Source: Pelomyxa schiedti (Eukaryota > Evosea > Pelobiontida > Pelomyxidae). From it: a stretch of DNA of 64,000 bases. The position numbers were made by a program, and so were the translations under genes. The DNA lies in contig JAHLWZ010000605.1 of NCBI GenBank assembly GCA_020536535.1, forward strand, positions 1-64,000, written 5' to 3'. Shown piece after piece: positions 43,666 to 57,280 of the stretch (positions are counted from its first letter, which is position 1; the number at the start of each line of letters is the position of its first letter). The notes under the pieces are model-generated. The model made no database searches, was not told the origin of the DNA, and saw nothing but the letters and a program-made list of their open reading frames with translations.

Positions 43666-43766
43666 ATAAGCACAGTTAATGGCTCCAATTTTTGGGTGGT
43701 TTGCTCTCATGTGTCAGGGTGCGGGGCACAACATGACTCCTCTTTCTTTGTGCCCTATAATCGCTC

Positions 43767-43772
43767 AATAAA
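43767..43772 (+). terminator. AATAAA polyadenylation-type signal
   Basis: AATAAA about 100 nt after the stop of the 65-aa frame and about 380 nt after the stop of the TRIM-like gene. It could serve either. Assigned by motif only. Confidence 0.35.
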
Positions 43773-43952
43773 AACCTGGCTCTGGATCTGACCCTTGTTC
43801 TGCTGGCTGTTCTCTTGAACCAACTTCTCAAAACTTCCCCTGATACACAACCAAATTCCCCTTTTTTTGGTTGGTTGGAGTACGTGGCATTTACCATGGT
43901 ACTGGTGGTTTTGAGTGTTTACAATCTTTTTTTGTTGTGTTAATAGACTCAA

Positions 43953-46900
43953 CTAGTTCCTGCTTTTGGGGGGCACCATCATCATCTGCAAGGGAATGCT
44001 ACCAGGAGGGGGAGTGAAGGCGGCCATTCTCAGTGTTCTGTGCTTGGCCCTCTGGTTTGTCCTAAGTCTGAATGTGTTACCACTGCTGAGTTGTTCCATC
44101 ATTTCTTGCATGGCATCACGTGTGTTGGTCGGACCGGCTGCTGGGGGCGGGGATGGGGTTCTAGCCGGCGGGGGTGTCTTGGCGTCAGGGGTTGTGGTAC
44201 GCACCGGCGTGAGTCGGTTGCTTGCGCCGGAAGAAATCCCAGGCCGGCGCTGCTCTAGCTGGTGGTGGGTGAGTTTATGCGTGGCTATAAAGGTGAGGGG
44301 AACATACAGCCCTCTTTTCGGCAGCTTCTTTTTGCCTTTCGGCCATTTCTAGTTGCTTCTTTGTGGTCTAGTGGAATGGCCAGTTAGTCTAAGGTAAGGC
44401 GAAGTTGTTCCATACCTCCACAAGTGAAATAATGTCATGGACCGTCTTGAAGAATTCCTCTGGTGTTGTTGTATCAGGTTCACCAAACGAAAGGGAAAGG
44501 TCCTTGAATTCCTTCTGTGCTGCGTCAAATGTAGATTGTAGCTGGACACACTGAGCAACAGCACCAGAAATGAGAGGCTAGAACAGAACTTAGAAGATAA
44601 GGAAATGAGAAAAGAAATGAACCGGTATAGTGCTGTTGAACACATCCTCAGGGCCAAGGGTTCGTGATTTTAAACAAACATCAACATCCAGTGATGCCTG
44701 TGCTGAATCTCGCCGGAGGGTCTTAATTGACTCTTGTATTGATGTAAAACTAACTGTAAAACTAGTAGTTACAAAAGGTTTTTGGCTGAAAGTATTGCCA
44801 AACCCGACAGTGCCTGATGAACGGAACCCAGATCCGCAGTAAACTGCAGTACATCAGCTTCTGTACGACTTACATACGAAATTAAATATTGGAATAGATT
44901 TCCACTATTATCTTGGTTTTTTGTATCTGCCATCTTGTTTGCAATTAGATTCGAATAAATTGTATGTAGAAGGCAACTTTTGATATACTCTCTAACTTGA
45001 AACCACCAGCATTGCCTTTGGGGGTGCCTTCATTCAGGAAGTTGCCCAACTGCAAGACATACTCCAAAAAGCGTAAAAACTTGGGACTTTTCATGTCTGC
45101 TATTGCAGAGTTGATTGTCTTCAGATTCTATGAAGACAGTCACCAAAAAAGAATAACGGTGACTTCTATACATTGGAGATCTCCTTGACGATGGGGGGCA
45201 CTTTTGTAGTGAATGATATGCATGATAGACGCTCCTGGAAACAAGGAATGCTGCTGATCTACAAAGGGTTATTGGTAATCCATGAAGATAGTTTAACCTC
45301 GAGTAAGTAAAGCTCTGGTTCACCAAGAAGAGATTGGTCTCCGCCACCTGATAGGTACGCCTGAATACTTTCGACCTAGGGAATTAAGCCCAAACGAAAG
45401 AGAGACTGTAACAGTGCACTTCTTGAACTGTAGGAGCATTCTCAATAAGCCTTGCTGTACTTTCTGGTGTTAGGACATCTTTGTTGCAAGCCAGGATGGC
45501 ATTCTTTATGCCTTTTCTATCTCGCACAGCAAAAGTCCTCAAGAAAACTCCTAAATAAAAGTGCCATGTTATGAGGTTCAATCCAAACAACTAGTCGCAC
45601 TCACCAAGGTTCTGACTCCTCTTGGAATCTATTATACTTACAGCTTTTGGCGCTTTGGCTGCAAAGGTGGTGAATTGGGAAAAGAAAAAAAGGGGGGAAG
45701 TTTGTTACAAGCAGGCGAGCTAGGAGTGGTCGGCTTTGTTGACTTTGCCGGAGCTTTGCAGAAGAGCTTTTCTATTTCCGCAAAATTGAAAGTAGCCTCC
45801 TGTATTTGTGTTAGCACTTCGAAGGATTGGTAGGAACAAACTGGTTTCCCACTTGGAGTGGAAAAAATTGTTTTGGCTACTTGAGCATTTGGAATTTTCG
45901 TCCAATGGAAGTTCTTTACTAAAACTGATGAGCCAAAGAATTATCTTGGAGTTAATGGTACCAGGCACAGACGGTTTCTGTTTGCGAGATCTTTTGACAC
46001 CTCCTAGTAAGCCAGGAGGAGGTGGTGGCGGTGGAGCCCCTGGACCTGGAGGTGGCGGTGGAGGAGGTGGGGGAGCAGAAGAGTCTGTCGAGGAAGCATC
46101 ACCCTTGGGTGTGGGTGGTGGAGTGGGACTCCGCCTTGGAGTAGTCTTATGCCCTTCAACTGCTTCCGAATCTGGAGATGATTCTGCCGAAACGCGAAGC
46201 TTAATTGCGGATGCACCCTTTCCGGGTGGAGGTGGTGGGGGAGGGGGAGCAGGAGCATTTTCCGAAGCTGGTGATCCTGCAGAATAATTTAAGGAAACAG
46301 GAAACCGTTCAGAAGAAGTACGAGAGGAGTCATTGCTTGATACTTTAGTGCCAAGTTCAGCTTGTGCCGAAGTGAGTTGAAGTTTGGTCTGTGCTAGCTC
46401 CTCCTTAGTACTGGCAAGTTGGTGTTTCAGAGATTCGAGATCACGAGTGAGGGAGCCAAGGGCCCTAGAGGGTTCTATTAGAGCGCGTAGTAACAGTAGC
46501 AAGGTACTGTTCAAGGTTCGAACATTTCTGTCTTTCTGCAACCAGAAGAGAAGAACTCGCATCAGAGGAATTTGCCGCATCGGCTATAACTTGCTCCAAT
46601 CTTTTCGAAACTTCCTCATATTTACGTTTCATAGCATCGTAGTTCAGTTTATCATCCACTCCAGTTAGCAAATCTTCTAGATGTACAGTACTGCCTGTGG
46701 GGAAGTTTCAGTTTTCATCCGAAGTCGTGACTGAGTTCATACCATCATCTAAGGAGATGGCAGACTTCTGCATGGCTATTTGGGAAAGCATCCTAGATAC
46801 AAGAACCCAGAGTCGCATCCTTTTTCAACCCGTTATATTGGAATAGAAATAGCAAGAACATACCCTGTATCAGGGTGTAGAGGAAGGGAACAAAGGCTTT

Positions 46901-48557
46901 GAAGAATGCTCATTAGCAACGGATGCAAGTGATTTCCCAAAAGAGTGTCATTAAGGAAATGTACCATAGCCACACAATCACTGAAAAATATTATGGGTGA
47001 ATAAAACAAGAAAAAGAATACTTGAGATTCACATCCGCAGCTTTATTAAGTTCAGCAAGTTCAGCTTGGTCTTCTTCGTGGTCAGCAATAAATGCTTCAA
47101 CCTGAGCTTTTAATTCAGGGCTCGTTTCCCGATTCTCTCTAACAGCCTGTTGAATAATTAACTTATGAAAGCAAAAGTGTTTTAAGAATACCTCAAAAAT
47201 ACTAAGCACACCAAGACGCAGGAAGTCATTTCTGATCTCAACTCTCTCATCCACATCTTGAGTTGAACTAATCAACGAATTCACCAATGTAAGAGCAGTG
47301 ACCTCTCAAAAGATGAGTTAAGAGAAATAGTAAAGTGCAGCAGTACTTTGACAGACAAGTCGGGATCATGTCTGATACAATCCACAAGAAGGGTGAATCG
47401 TATGCGCTCTCTCATAGTATACTTGTAATTAGAAAATGATTCTAGAACAAGTTTTGGCCCCTGAAAGTAACCATTACAAAAAAGTTCACAAACACCCTCC
47501 CATACTAGATCGTGGAACATGGTCATTAATGAAAGAATTTCAAAAAGTAGTTTTTTCGTGGCAGAGTCTGAGTCGACAAGGCAAAGTGCGAGATGGTTAA
47601 CAGAATCTTTTGTACTTGCCATTTCATCTCTCCCTGAAAATGAAGGTAGACTGACGAAAAGAAATAAATGAAATTACCTTCTGGGGTTGCTAAAAGCATT
47701 TTTAAGCACTGCACACACTCAAGCCTGAACTCAAGAAATTCTCCTCTTGGTCTCTCTCTGTGCTTTTCATGCTCGTGGAATAAGAGATTGAGCAAAACTG
47801 GCATGCCTTTCAGTTCTCGAAACGACAGAGCCCACTCGGCAGGTTGGGTGTGAAGACAGGCTCCTATTGTTGTGAGAAAAAAAAAATGTAAGCTCTTAGG
47901 TCCACACTTAGGTCCGTGACGACGAGAACGGTTGGCTCTGCCTGTAATTTGATAATGAAATATCTTGGTGTAAGACGCTCAGATATGCCCGTGAACATGG
48001 TGTCAACATTTTCTCTATGCATTTGAATGAAGTGCCATTTAGATTCCCGGGCCATGGACTTGCTCATGTCATCAATTTGAGCTTTATCAAAGCCCAATTC
48101 TTCAAGTAAATTCGTGAACAAGAATTGCAATTCCTTGTCATCAGGAATTCCGTTCTCCTCATTCATATCAGAGGTTGTGGAGGCAGCTCGAGATCTCATC
48201 TTTTTCCTCTCTTCCTCTCTTTCTTTCTGCAGCTGTTTAGCCAATTTCTTTTCTCTCTCGACAGCCTTCTCCAGCTAAAAGAAATGTCAAGGGGGAGTTG
48301 GAAGGTTTTTTTGTTGTTGTTGTTTTAATTTAACGAGTAAACCCTACCTCCTGCCTTTCCCTCAGCCTCACTTTTTCCCTCCGTTTTTCGTCTTCTTTGG
48401 CCATTTGTTCTTGCTTCTTTCTGGCCTTGTCAGTTAAAGGTGACCCCAATGCTGACGAAGTCAATGATGACGAGGAAGAAGACGAAGACGAAGAAAGTGG
48501 TGCGCCACTGGCAGCGGGTGACGTCACTGAAGTACTCGAAGTCGTCAGTTTGGACAT
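43953..48557 (-). CDS. Diaphanous-related formin (GBD/FH3-FH1-FH2-DAD)
   Basis: Formins nucleate and elongate unbranched actin and, in this subclass, are released from autoinhibition by Rho GTPases. The minus-strand start MSKLTTSSTSVTSPAASG is Ser-rich, then charged (KARKKQEQMAKEDEKRREKV). The GBD/FH3 region is clear: DDKELQFLFTNLLEELGFDK, QFIQMH-like WHFIQMHRENVD, WALSFRELKGMPVLLNLLF, FRLECVQCLKMLLATPEG, ERIRFTLLVDCIRHDPD and VNSLISSTQDVDERVEIRND. Coiled coil (DAMKRKYEEVSKRLEQVIAD) precedes FH1 polyproline at 46010-46260 (SAPPPPPPPPPGPGAPPPP). FH2 exons follow, starting GGVKRSRKQKPSVPG and KLNFAEIEKLF-type segments near 45900-45720, and continue to about 44350. The final exon has the DAD-like DAMQEMMEQLSSGNTFRLRT before a basic tail ending VPPKSRN. 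About 15 introns; FH2 splice sites were not all resolved. Confidence 0.88.
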
Positions 48558-48843
48558 TTTGTTGTCTTTTGTCGCTAATACGGCAGCGCTACGTCGTTAC
48601 GTCGGTTCGCGTACGGGTAGTTATTTTTTTTTATTTTCTAAAGAGTCAAAAATTTGTCGTTTGATGTTGGGTTGTCACTAATTTGCGCTTTAGTATCGGA
48701 TACCCAAAGCAGGCAACAACAATTTGTTGTTGTAGATTGATGGGCTCTCAGTAAGGAACAACAAGCCTCAACAATAAAAAACCCCACAGTTTTCACAGTA
48801 AAAATTACAACTTTGGTTCTCAGCAGCTCACCACACCCCTCAT

Positions 48844-51800
48844 TCAGAAGTGTTTTTGCTCTTGTGCTTGTGATGGCTTTCTTCTTTGGGATTGTGTCTC
48901 TCCTTGGTAATAAGTGTTAGTGTATCTAGAGTAGTTAAGTTGGCTTACAAGGGCTTCATGGAGTGCTTGGACAGCGGACTTGTAGTAAGAGTCAGGGATG
49001 GGTATCGTGTCAATTTCGCCTTCACTACTGGCTGAAAGATCCTCATACAATCTGGGAGAGCTCTTAGAACTAGGGGAAAAAGCGTGGTGACCAACTTGTG
49101 CATCTTCGGAGTGTTGTCTTGTAGCCAGTCATTGAACTTCGTCATGAAAGCCTCTTTATTAGAAAAATCTACACCATTGGCCAGATTCTGCAGCATCTTC
49201 GTTATAATTACGAGTTCTCGTCGAATCGAGTCAGGTGGTGGTGTGGGAAGTAGTCCATAACTGGCATTGCTTAGTTGGTTCAGATGTTTTATAATTCGTT
49301 AGTACCTTTCCGGTACTGCAATGGCAGTATTGATAAACCGCAGAACAAAGAATGCCCCAAGTGAAGGTCTCACATATTTTGGAGCCTTATGCTCCACCTG
49401 TAGAATGAGCTAAGCACGACCACATTTGAGAGGGTTGACATACTTCGATTTTAATGTGGTGACATATCTTCCGTAGAGATACAGGTAATTTGCCAATAGA
49501 CCGCGTTATTTGAAGGAAGAATTTGGTGGCTATAAGTCGCACGCCTATGGCGTTCAGATCCTCGTCCACCATGTCATTCATTTGACTTGGATTTACCTTA
49601 ACACAGTTCAGCGTAAAAGACGGTGGTGTATGAAAACCTCATAGTTTGTAGTGACCAGAGACACAGAGCCTTCGTGGCTTTCCTAATTGTTCATTAACGA
49701 AACCCAGTAAGGAGAGACAAAAAACTGTTTGATCAGCTGCTTCTTGTAGAATATTTTCAAATAAAACGGATAGGGTCTGGAATAAATATTGCAGTCCCAC
49801 AATTTTGGAGTAGAACTAACTACATTAAAATATGATAAGTTCAATACCAGTCTCTACCTTGAAACATTTTGTTGAGGCACTATTTGAACGGAACATTACT
49901 TCAGGATCTCTGGCATCTCCCACTTCTTTGGATATCAAGTGCATAATCTGTCCTTGTGAGCACCAGGTACTAAAATACAAAATGTCTCTACCAGTGCAGC
50001 TCCTTGTTTGTGTTGCTCAAAGAAGTACACAAGAGCTTTGCAGAGATTCTCCGATTCAGTTATGTCCATTGACTTCACGAGGTGATCAACAGTAGTCCAG
50101 TCGCTATTTCGGAAGTCTTGCACCTGATCACTAAATTAGAAGTACAAAGGTCAAATAAAATTCACCAATAAGTCTTCTATCTGGGTTTTATCAACCTCGG
50201 AAAGAGGTAACCCAATGGTACTTACATCAGAAAATCTGTGGAACAACGATGAAGATTGGTTAAGTGGGTTTTCAGGCTTACTGGTGTTTGACCAGTTCAG
50301 AAAAATGTAACTGGAGTCTCTTTGTTCTGCGGTGCCGAACAATTGCAAGTACAATAAAAGCAAAGAAGATAGCTCCAACGAAAGGGATCACAAGTAATGC
50401 GAGAAGAGTGTAGCTCTTTTTTGAGTCTCCTACGGCGGTATCAGAAACTACTCTGATGCTTCAAGCGTGGTGGTACCTGTATCATCTGGTGTCTCACAAA
50501 AAGCTCCATGCCACTTCGCCCAACAGTTACAGTAAGTTCCAGTGGTATTTGAAGTGCAACTGCCGTGTCCGCATTTCACAAGGTAGCAGGGACTAAAGGA
50601 AGGGATGAGTTTGGTAACATTTATGAAAGCAAACTCATGTGCTGTCTTGAAGAAGGATACTGTACTATAGACGGTTTCCCAGCCATTTGTAATTCCCAAA
50701 AACCAGGAGTAATTGGTGTCAGACTGGAGACGTATTTTCTGTGATGTGGACTGGCTGGTGATAGTAATATTTTCAGCAACACTCCATGAACTATTGGTCG
50801 TTGTATTGACGTTCTGGCTTTCTTTTTTCCCGCTTATTTTTTACTTGAAAAAGAGGAAGAATGTACCAGCAAGTAAAATCAGTTGGAATTGATTGTCATA
50901 TGTCTTACTTGGGCACACATGACCCCAAGTAGTAACATTTCCCCATTGAAACAATACATCTTCACTGTATGTTACATTTGCAAGATCAACAGGAAATAGC
51001 AGCAAGGGTGCTTCTGGAGACCAGTCATAACAGCATAAAAATCGCAAATAATCTGTTGTGGATTGCACTTGATCCTATATTGAATGAGTGCAAGGAGCCA
51101 ATAAAAGAAAGAAACCTTGTTTGTTACTCGAACACGCCAATAGTACCTAATAATAAGAAAATGCAGTGAATAAAATAAATATCGAAGCTGGGATATCGGG
51201 TACACACGTTTGATCTAACACCCAATTGGTGGTGTTGAAAGTCAGAGTGGACGGTTCTGCAGAAGATTGCTCAATCACATCAGCTGGACTGGAGGGCCAG
51301 TCGTTGGTTTTCGTGCTCAAAAATAATGAATACTTTCTGGCGCTTGAACTCTTGCATTCTGTTCCCCAGTCATCGAGGGAAGAAATTTGAATCTGGTCCT
51401 CTGGGCGGACTATCATTCCTTCAATGGGATTTTTCTGGGCTGGATATCCAGGTTTGGATGGTATGCAAACTTGAAGGTGTATTAAGTAAGACTTAAGAAT
51501 AAATCGTGCAAAACATACTGGTAAAGTTGAAATGCTGGGGTTCATCCGACTGAAGGTCCCCGTTGGATGAAATTACCCACCACTCATAGAATCCCTCTTC
51601 AAGAGAAAGGACAAGCTGGATAGACGCCGTAGTGGCTGAAATAGAGAAGGTGGTACCCTTCTTAAGAAGCCGTAATGTGGAATCGTTCTTCTGTGTAGAG
51701 AAGCAACTATGGCCATAATCTGATATGGTCCAATTAAACACCACAGACAGTTGATCCAGTGTCGAAGCTGGCTTCGGGAATTCAAGTACAGGTATAGATG

Positions 51801-54800
51801 GGGATCTCATTTGGCATAAATAAAAGCTGCGTGCTTCAGAAAACACCTATTCAATATTGGATGTGGAAAAACCAATCACAGTTTTACGATAGATTCAGTG
51901 TTGTTCACAGAAACCTGCCAGGTCCAATTCCCAGGATAAAGTGGAAATTCAACAAGGTAACTTTGTTCATTGATTAGAGTGTTCACGAATTGAAAAGTAG
52001 TGCAACCTTGTAGTTGTAGTTGCAGTTGCAACAGAGAAGTGTGTGGTACTGTTGAAGATATACAGTATGGAAATGCAGGGCTTTACATAAGGACAACTTG
52101 TTCCACAATCTGGAGCACTCCACTTTAGGGAAAGAGCTTTATCGAAGTCACGGAGTTCATTTGCCTGCGGTTCCTGAAGAACGGGGGCTACAGGCCCCTT
52201 TCTGACACACACACTAAAAGAGCTCAGCGCGAGTGGTGTGAAGGATGCACCATTGAAATAACGTAGATGCCACTGGTAAGTAGCAACAATGGCGGGGAAA
52301 GAAGACGCTGGAACGTATGAAGAAATAGTGGTATTATAAATCACGTCATCTATGTAGGCAAGCCCAGTGCTGTCAAACACAGTAAAGTCAATGTACGAAG
52401 GGTACACTGAATTACAGTTATCCCCTAAAGGAGGGGCAACCCATGCGAAGGATACTTCGTCATTGGTTACAACAGCTCCAATAGAAGGGACTGTGAGTGT
52501 CGGTGCAACAATCAAAGTGTCTGGAACACAATAGGTGAATGTGCTCGAGGTAACTCCAGAACATTTACTTAGAGTGCACGCTGAAACGGATACAGAGTTC
52601 GCCACCCCATCCACTACAAAGGCATCAAAATATGACTGAGTTACTGGGAAACTATAAGGTTGACTATTGAAAACCACTGAGTATGTCTGAGTTTGATCAC
52701 AGGTTGTTCTCCAAGATGAAGGTTGCTGCCATCTAACAGTTACAGTGGATGACCCTGTGACTTGTCCACTGGGAGTAACATTTTGTGGTGGATAAGGTGT
52801 CTCTACTAAGCAAATGAAGAACGATCTTTCTGATGATGTAGAGAGTAAGGCTCCATTCCATGCCGAGACACGCCACCACCACCATCCTGGAGAGAAGTCA
52901 TCTGTCAAAGATTTAGATGACGTAACAGTTTGATTCCAGGGAGCAGTTGTGCTGTTCCGTACTTCGACGATGAATAGTCTCAAGGTAGTGCCATTACAAA
53001 CTTTACCAAAGGACTTGTATGTTTTCCCCCACTCCAATGTGACAGTTGTAGAAAGGAATGTACTATTCGTGACAGGTGAAGAGAGGAGTGGTGTGTCTGG
53101 GTACGTATTGTTGCATGTTACTGGAACGGAGACAGTCGAATTCGTCGAAACGGTTTTATTTACAGTCACTGTCTGATTCACTATCACAGTGGTATTCATA
53201 GCTACTGTGGTGTTGACAGCAACTGTAGTGTTTACCAATTTGGTGGTATTTACTAACTTCGTGCTATTCACAGTGATAGTGACATTTACTGTACAATTTG
53301 CAAACATAGTTTCACCTGCTGTACATGAAACATAAGTAAAAGTTCCCCCAGAGCAAGCTACCGCTGTTGTGCCATTTGTTGTACAATTCACAGTTTTCGT
53401 CTCATTTACAACAGATACGGTTTTTTCTTCAGATATTGTTACATTTTCTGCAACAGTTGTGTTGATTGCCACAGTTGAATTAATAGTAATCGTGGTGTTC
53501 ATAATGACAGTAGTATTGACGGGAATAGTAGTGTTGACTGAGACTGTACTGTTCACAGGCACCACAGTTGAACTCTGTGGATGGTATTCTATACTGCCAA
53601 TCCCAACACTGCCATGGTGGCCATTACTGGCGACCACATACCACCAGGCTACACCTTCATGTAAGTAAACTGTAAGATTTCCTGATGTATTGGCTTCTCG
53701 TATAAGGATCGTTTCATTGAATACAACAGTAATATTGCATTTCGGTGAGTCAAGGCATGATTGGCCACATGATGGAATATCCCAGGATATTGTAATGTTG
53801 CTTTGCTCTGTGACATACGGAGACCCATTCGGAGTAAGTACTGGCTCATCTGGTGGAACCAATATGCACATTTGAACACTTTGGACGGGAGAAACAGGAT
53901 TTAGCATTCCATTGTGAACCCCCAAGGCCCAATATAAAAACGAAGCTGTTTTATCCACTTCCGTAGGCATGAATTCTGTTGAATTCAGATCCAAAATGGA
54001 GTGCCAATATCGAGAGTCATTGTACGAGGAAATATCATGTGAATACCAAAGCAATAAAGCGGGCTGATCGTATTCACAGTTAAACCCATATGATACACTA
54101 TCCCAGGCAAGAGAAGTCACATCAACAATAAACTTCTCAGATGTAAGCGGGGATAGCAGGACTGGATCAATCTCAGGGTATGACGTGCATAGTCGAAAAG
54201 TATTTAGACTCGTGTTCGTCTGCTTCGCTGTATTGTCTGCTGTCACATACCACATGTGTAACCCAACAGCCACAACAGTATTTATGGATTGACCATGGGT
54301 CGTCCCGATTTGTGAACCATCAAGATAGACAGTATAAATGCCCTCTATTTTTAGAAGGTGAATTGACCGTATTTAAATATAATCGTGTAACCTGTGCCTG
54401 GGCAACTGGTACCCATATTGCTAGTGGGGTACCATGATAAAGATATATTCAGAAAAGAAGTGTTCAGTAAAGGGAACAAGGCTCCATTCAAAGGATATTC
54501 CAATGAAAATGGCCAAGGTGAAGTTGGTGTGCAATAGGTGAAGGTCCAAGTGTCAGATTGCGACGTGTAAATAGTATTACTGGCTACTACATACCAGTTG
54601 TATCCACCGTCCCCCAATGCAGTATTGTGGAGATACGTGGGCACGGTAAGATTGGAAGCAATTCTACTTGGAGAATTGTTCGTCTGACCAAGAAATACAT
54701 CGAACCAGTTGTCAGCAGGATAAAAGAGATTGAATCCTTGTGGTAGTTAATGCGCGAATAGTTGCCTAATACATAAAAGTCTACCTGTTTGCTTGCAGAT

Positions 54801-56781
54801 GAACCAATGTGTAGATGTGCAAACGTCAGCCAACCAGCCAGAGGCTGAAGCATATACACAATCCTTGGTTGGCGCATTTGAAGTCACTCCACCAGAGGGA
54901 ACATAGCTCAGCTTTGAGCCATCTAGCCATTCAAAGGTTTCTTCTACTCTATTTTCTGAGTGAGACGATGGAATATAAATGCGGAGTTACCTAGAGTCCG
55001 AAAGGCCTATCCAAAAAGAATTTCCGTTCAGCAGGCTTGATAAGTATGTGTATTCCTCATTGGATAGAACGGATGCAAGGGAGACGTCCACTCCGGAGGA
55101 CTGACAAGTCTTTAGAGCGGAGTCGAAGTCTTTTCCAGTCTGCACAAATTTATAGCAAGCAACAGGATTGGAGCTATCTGTTGGCCAAAAGATATCAAAT
55201 CCAGCTGAGCAGCTGTGGCCTTGAAATTTGATGGTTATTTGATCAATGTATGAAAGTCTTGCTTACCCTTATAGAATCCCCATTGCAGGAGAGGAGGGTT
55301 CAGTGGCCTGTAGGCCCCATTACTTGGGGAGTAAGGAATGGGAGTCAATGGATATTTGGCGGATGTAACACGAAAGGAACTCTTAGTGGAGGTATTTGTG
55401 GCCTGCAACGAACCAACTTTGAGCACTGCGGTAACGTTCTTTTTTTTTTCCCCCGTTGTTAACTGAGTAAATAAGATTTTAAGAAGAAACCCATGTGCAA
55501 GAACTATCGGAAGACAGGGAAATTTGTAGGCTGGTCGAGTTCAGATCACGTTCTATTCGGGAGAGTGTACTGTCTCCAACACAATTATACCAAACATCAT
55601 ATGTTATCTTGGCGCCAGTGCAGACAGTCCCAGTAATCACAGTAGACCAAGTCAACGTAACGGATCGAGACTGTGAGAGTTAGAAAATTCGCTAACTAAC
55701 TAAAGGCACTCACATAGCCTATCGAATCTGATTTGGGAGAAGTAAGAAGAGGTGTGGCTGGAGGTCTGAGGACACAAAAACTCTGTAATGGTTCTACAGC
55801 AGATATTTTTTTTTCTGAGCAGCGATAGTTCACATAAATTGAGGCCCAGTCCAAGCGCCAACAGATTCCACTAGCAGTAAGAGGAAGCTCATATGAGCAA
55901 CTAGTTAGATTCTTATTGCTTCCGCAGGCACTTTCCAGTCTTGATGTGAGATCACCGCAGTACTCTTAGGAAGTGTTAGTGTCGGATGTAGTTGTCAAAG
56001 GTATTCGTACTCGAATCCCCGGATGGATTGGAGTAGCATGATCTCGATGAGTCCTTCCAACCAAATGCCTTTTCTACATGTACAATGTGGAGAGGAGTAG
56101 GACAAGAGATAGTTATCCAGCGCCTCCAGTCGTACCAGTATATTCCCGGATTGCTGCAGATAAACCTTAATCATGTGAGATCAAATGCATAGCTGCAAAA
56201 CAAAGATACCCCAACTGCGGCAAAGGCGCTGCTCTCCAGTAGTACTGTCCAGGTTGGAAGGCCACACCTAGAATTAAAAGAATGTGAGGAAGACTGATCC
56301 AAAGATTATTTCGTGGGTAAAACATTTCAAACACCACAATGAAAGAAACAGTAAGAGACACAAACATCGTAACAGTACTTATAACTCTGTCGTTGGTATT
56401 TATTGATGATGTTCTCCTGGTTCCCAGCACGGTAGTGAGCGGCGAGGCAGTTCCCCATTCAATAGCGAACTGCGCCAAGTCACCCAACGTGGAAGTACTC
56501 GGCTGGCAGTAAGTCGTAAAACCCGCATATGACACCTTAAATTGCACAGTAGCGCTGGCCTCCGCCGGTCCCAAAATCCATCCACTGGCAGAGGTAACCG
56601 AAGCGCTCTGTGTATAACCAGGGCACGTACTGCAGTCAGTGCTACAAGACGAACTCTGAGATCTGCATGGCAAGGCAGCATACAAAACAACCAAAATTGC
56701 GGCCACAAACAGAGATCTCGCAACCACGACAGGTTTCATCTCCTTCATACACCGGTGTGGTGCACCATGCACGCGTTGCAT
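48844..56781 (-). CDS. Giant single-pass receptor with cytoplasmic RasGAP domain
   Basis: The N-terminus at 56781-56739 (several Met; MKPVVVARSLFVAAILVVLY is the signal peptide) opens an ectodomain of well over 1500 residues. It has many FN3-like units of the form PxLxxPxNG ... W ... WWYVVASNG ... C (for example LTPNGSPYVTEQSNITISWD; GVAWWYVVASNGHHGS). Inside is a hexapeptide NTT ladder (53130-53570). Near the membrane is one EGF-like unit, CYLVKCGHGSCTSNTTGTY then CNCWAKWHGAFCE. The span YTLLALLVIPFVGAIFFAFI (about 50400-50340) is followed by basic RHRRTKRLQ. The cytoplasmic part is a RasGAP domain: EVMFRSNSASTKCFK (arginine finger), LPVSLRKICHHIKIE, GAFFVLRFINTAIAVPE, RRELVIITKMLQNLANGVDF and MTKFNDWLQDN. 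It ends QEQKHF. Ras inactivation downstream of an external ligand is the inferred role. Confidence 0.82.
53130..53570 (-). repeat. Hexapeptide V-N-T-T-V-x repeats (N-glycosylation ladder)
   Basis: Within the receptor ectodomain, units such as VNSTVS, VNTTIP, VNTTVI, MNTTIT, INSTVA, INTTVA and VNTTKL follow one another, interrupted by a short Cys-containing stretch (NCTTNGTTAVACSGGTF). Nearly every unit is an N-x-S/T sequon, at six-residue spacing. On DNA level the 18-bp units are diverged. Confidence 0.9.
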
Positions 56782-57280
56782 GATAGTAGTGGTGGCGGTG
56801 GGTGTGGTGCGAGGGTTTTCGCTTTCTTTATGGTGTTTTTTCTTTTGTTTCGTTTCCGGCCACTTTGTTGACATCCCCAAGACAAGACCGGAAAAGTCAT
56901 AATCTTGTGTTTTACCGGTCGACAAATACGACGAATCCACTGCAACGTCGTGTACTTGCGGTTTTTAAATGGGTCCCGACTGTCTTTCGCGTTAATGATG
57001 AAACATTGAGATCTGACACACTTTCTGTTTAAAGGTTGTCACGAACCCCGGGGTTTTCGTTGGCTGTTTATGGAGAGAATTCCCCGTAGAGCTCTGAAGT
57101 TACATTGGAAAAAAGAGATGCCTTTTTTTCAACTGAGGGTGAAGTTGTCATTTTGCGAAATGATTATCACTTGATACATTTAATTGGACGATGGTACCAG
57201 CGAAGGTTGGGCTGTTGGATACACTCCAGACAAATTGTACATTGCACAAACTCTAGAGTGGATTAAAAGGTGAGTTGGGC
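56782..57280. other. Region between MED18 (3' end) and the receptor gene (5' end)
   Basis: About 500 bp holding the 3' UTR of MED18 and the promoter and leader of the receptor gene. An in-frame Met at 56940 would extend the receptor by 53 residues (KQKKKHHKESENPRTT), but that sequence would bury the signal peptide, so it is treated as leader. No other feature is seen. Confidence 0.45.

Noticed and set aside
53130-53570. CRISPR-like or minisatellite array
   Set aside because: The repeat is a protein-level hexapeptide with diverged DNA units, inside a long coding exon, and has no repeat-spacer structure.
56782-56940. Receptor start at 56940
   Set aside because: It would place more than 60 charged residues before the signal peptide; later Met codons give a normal secretory start.
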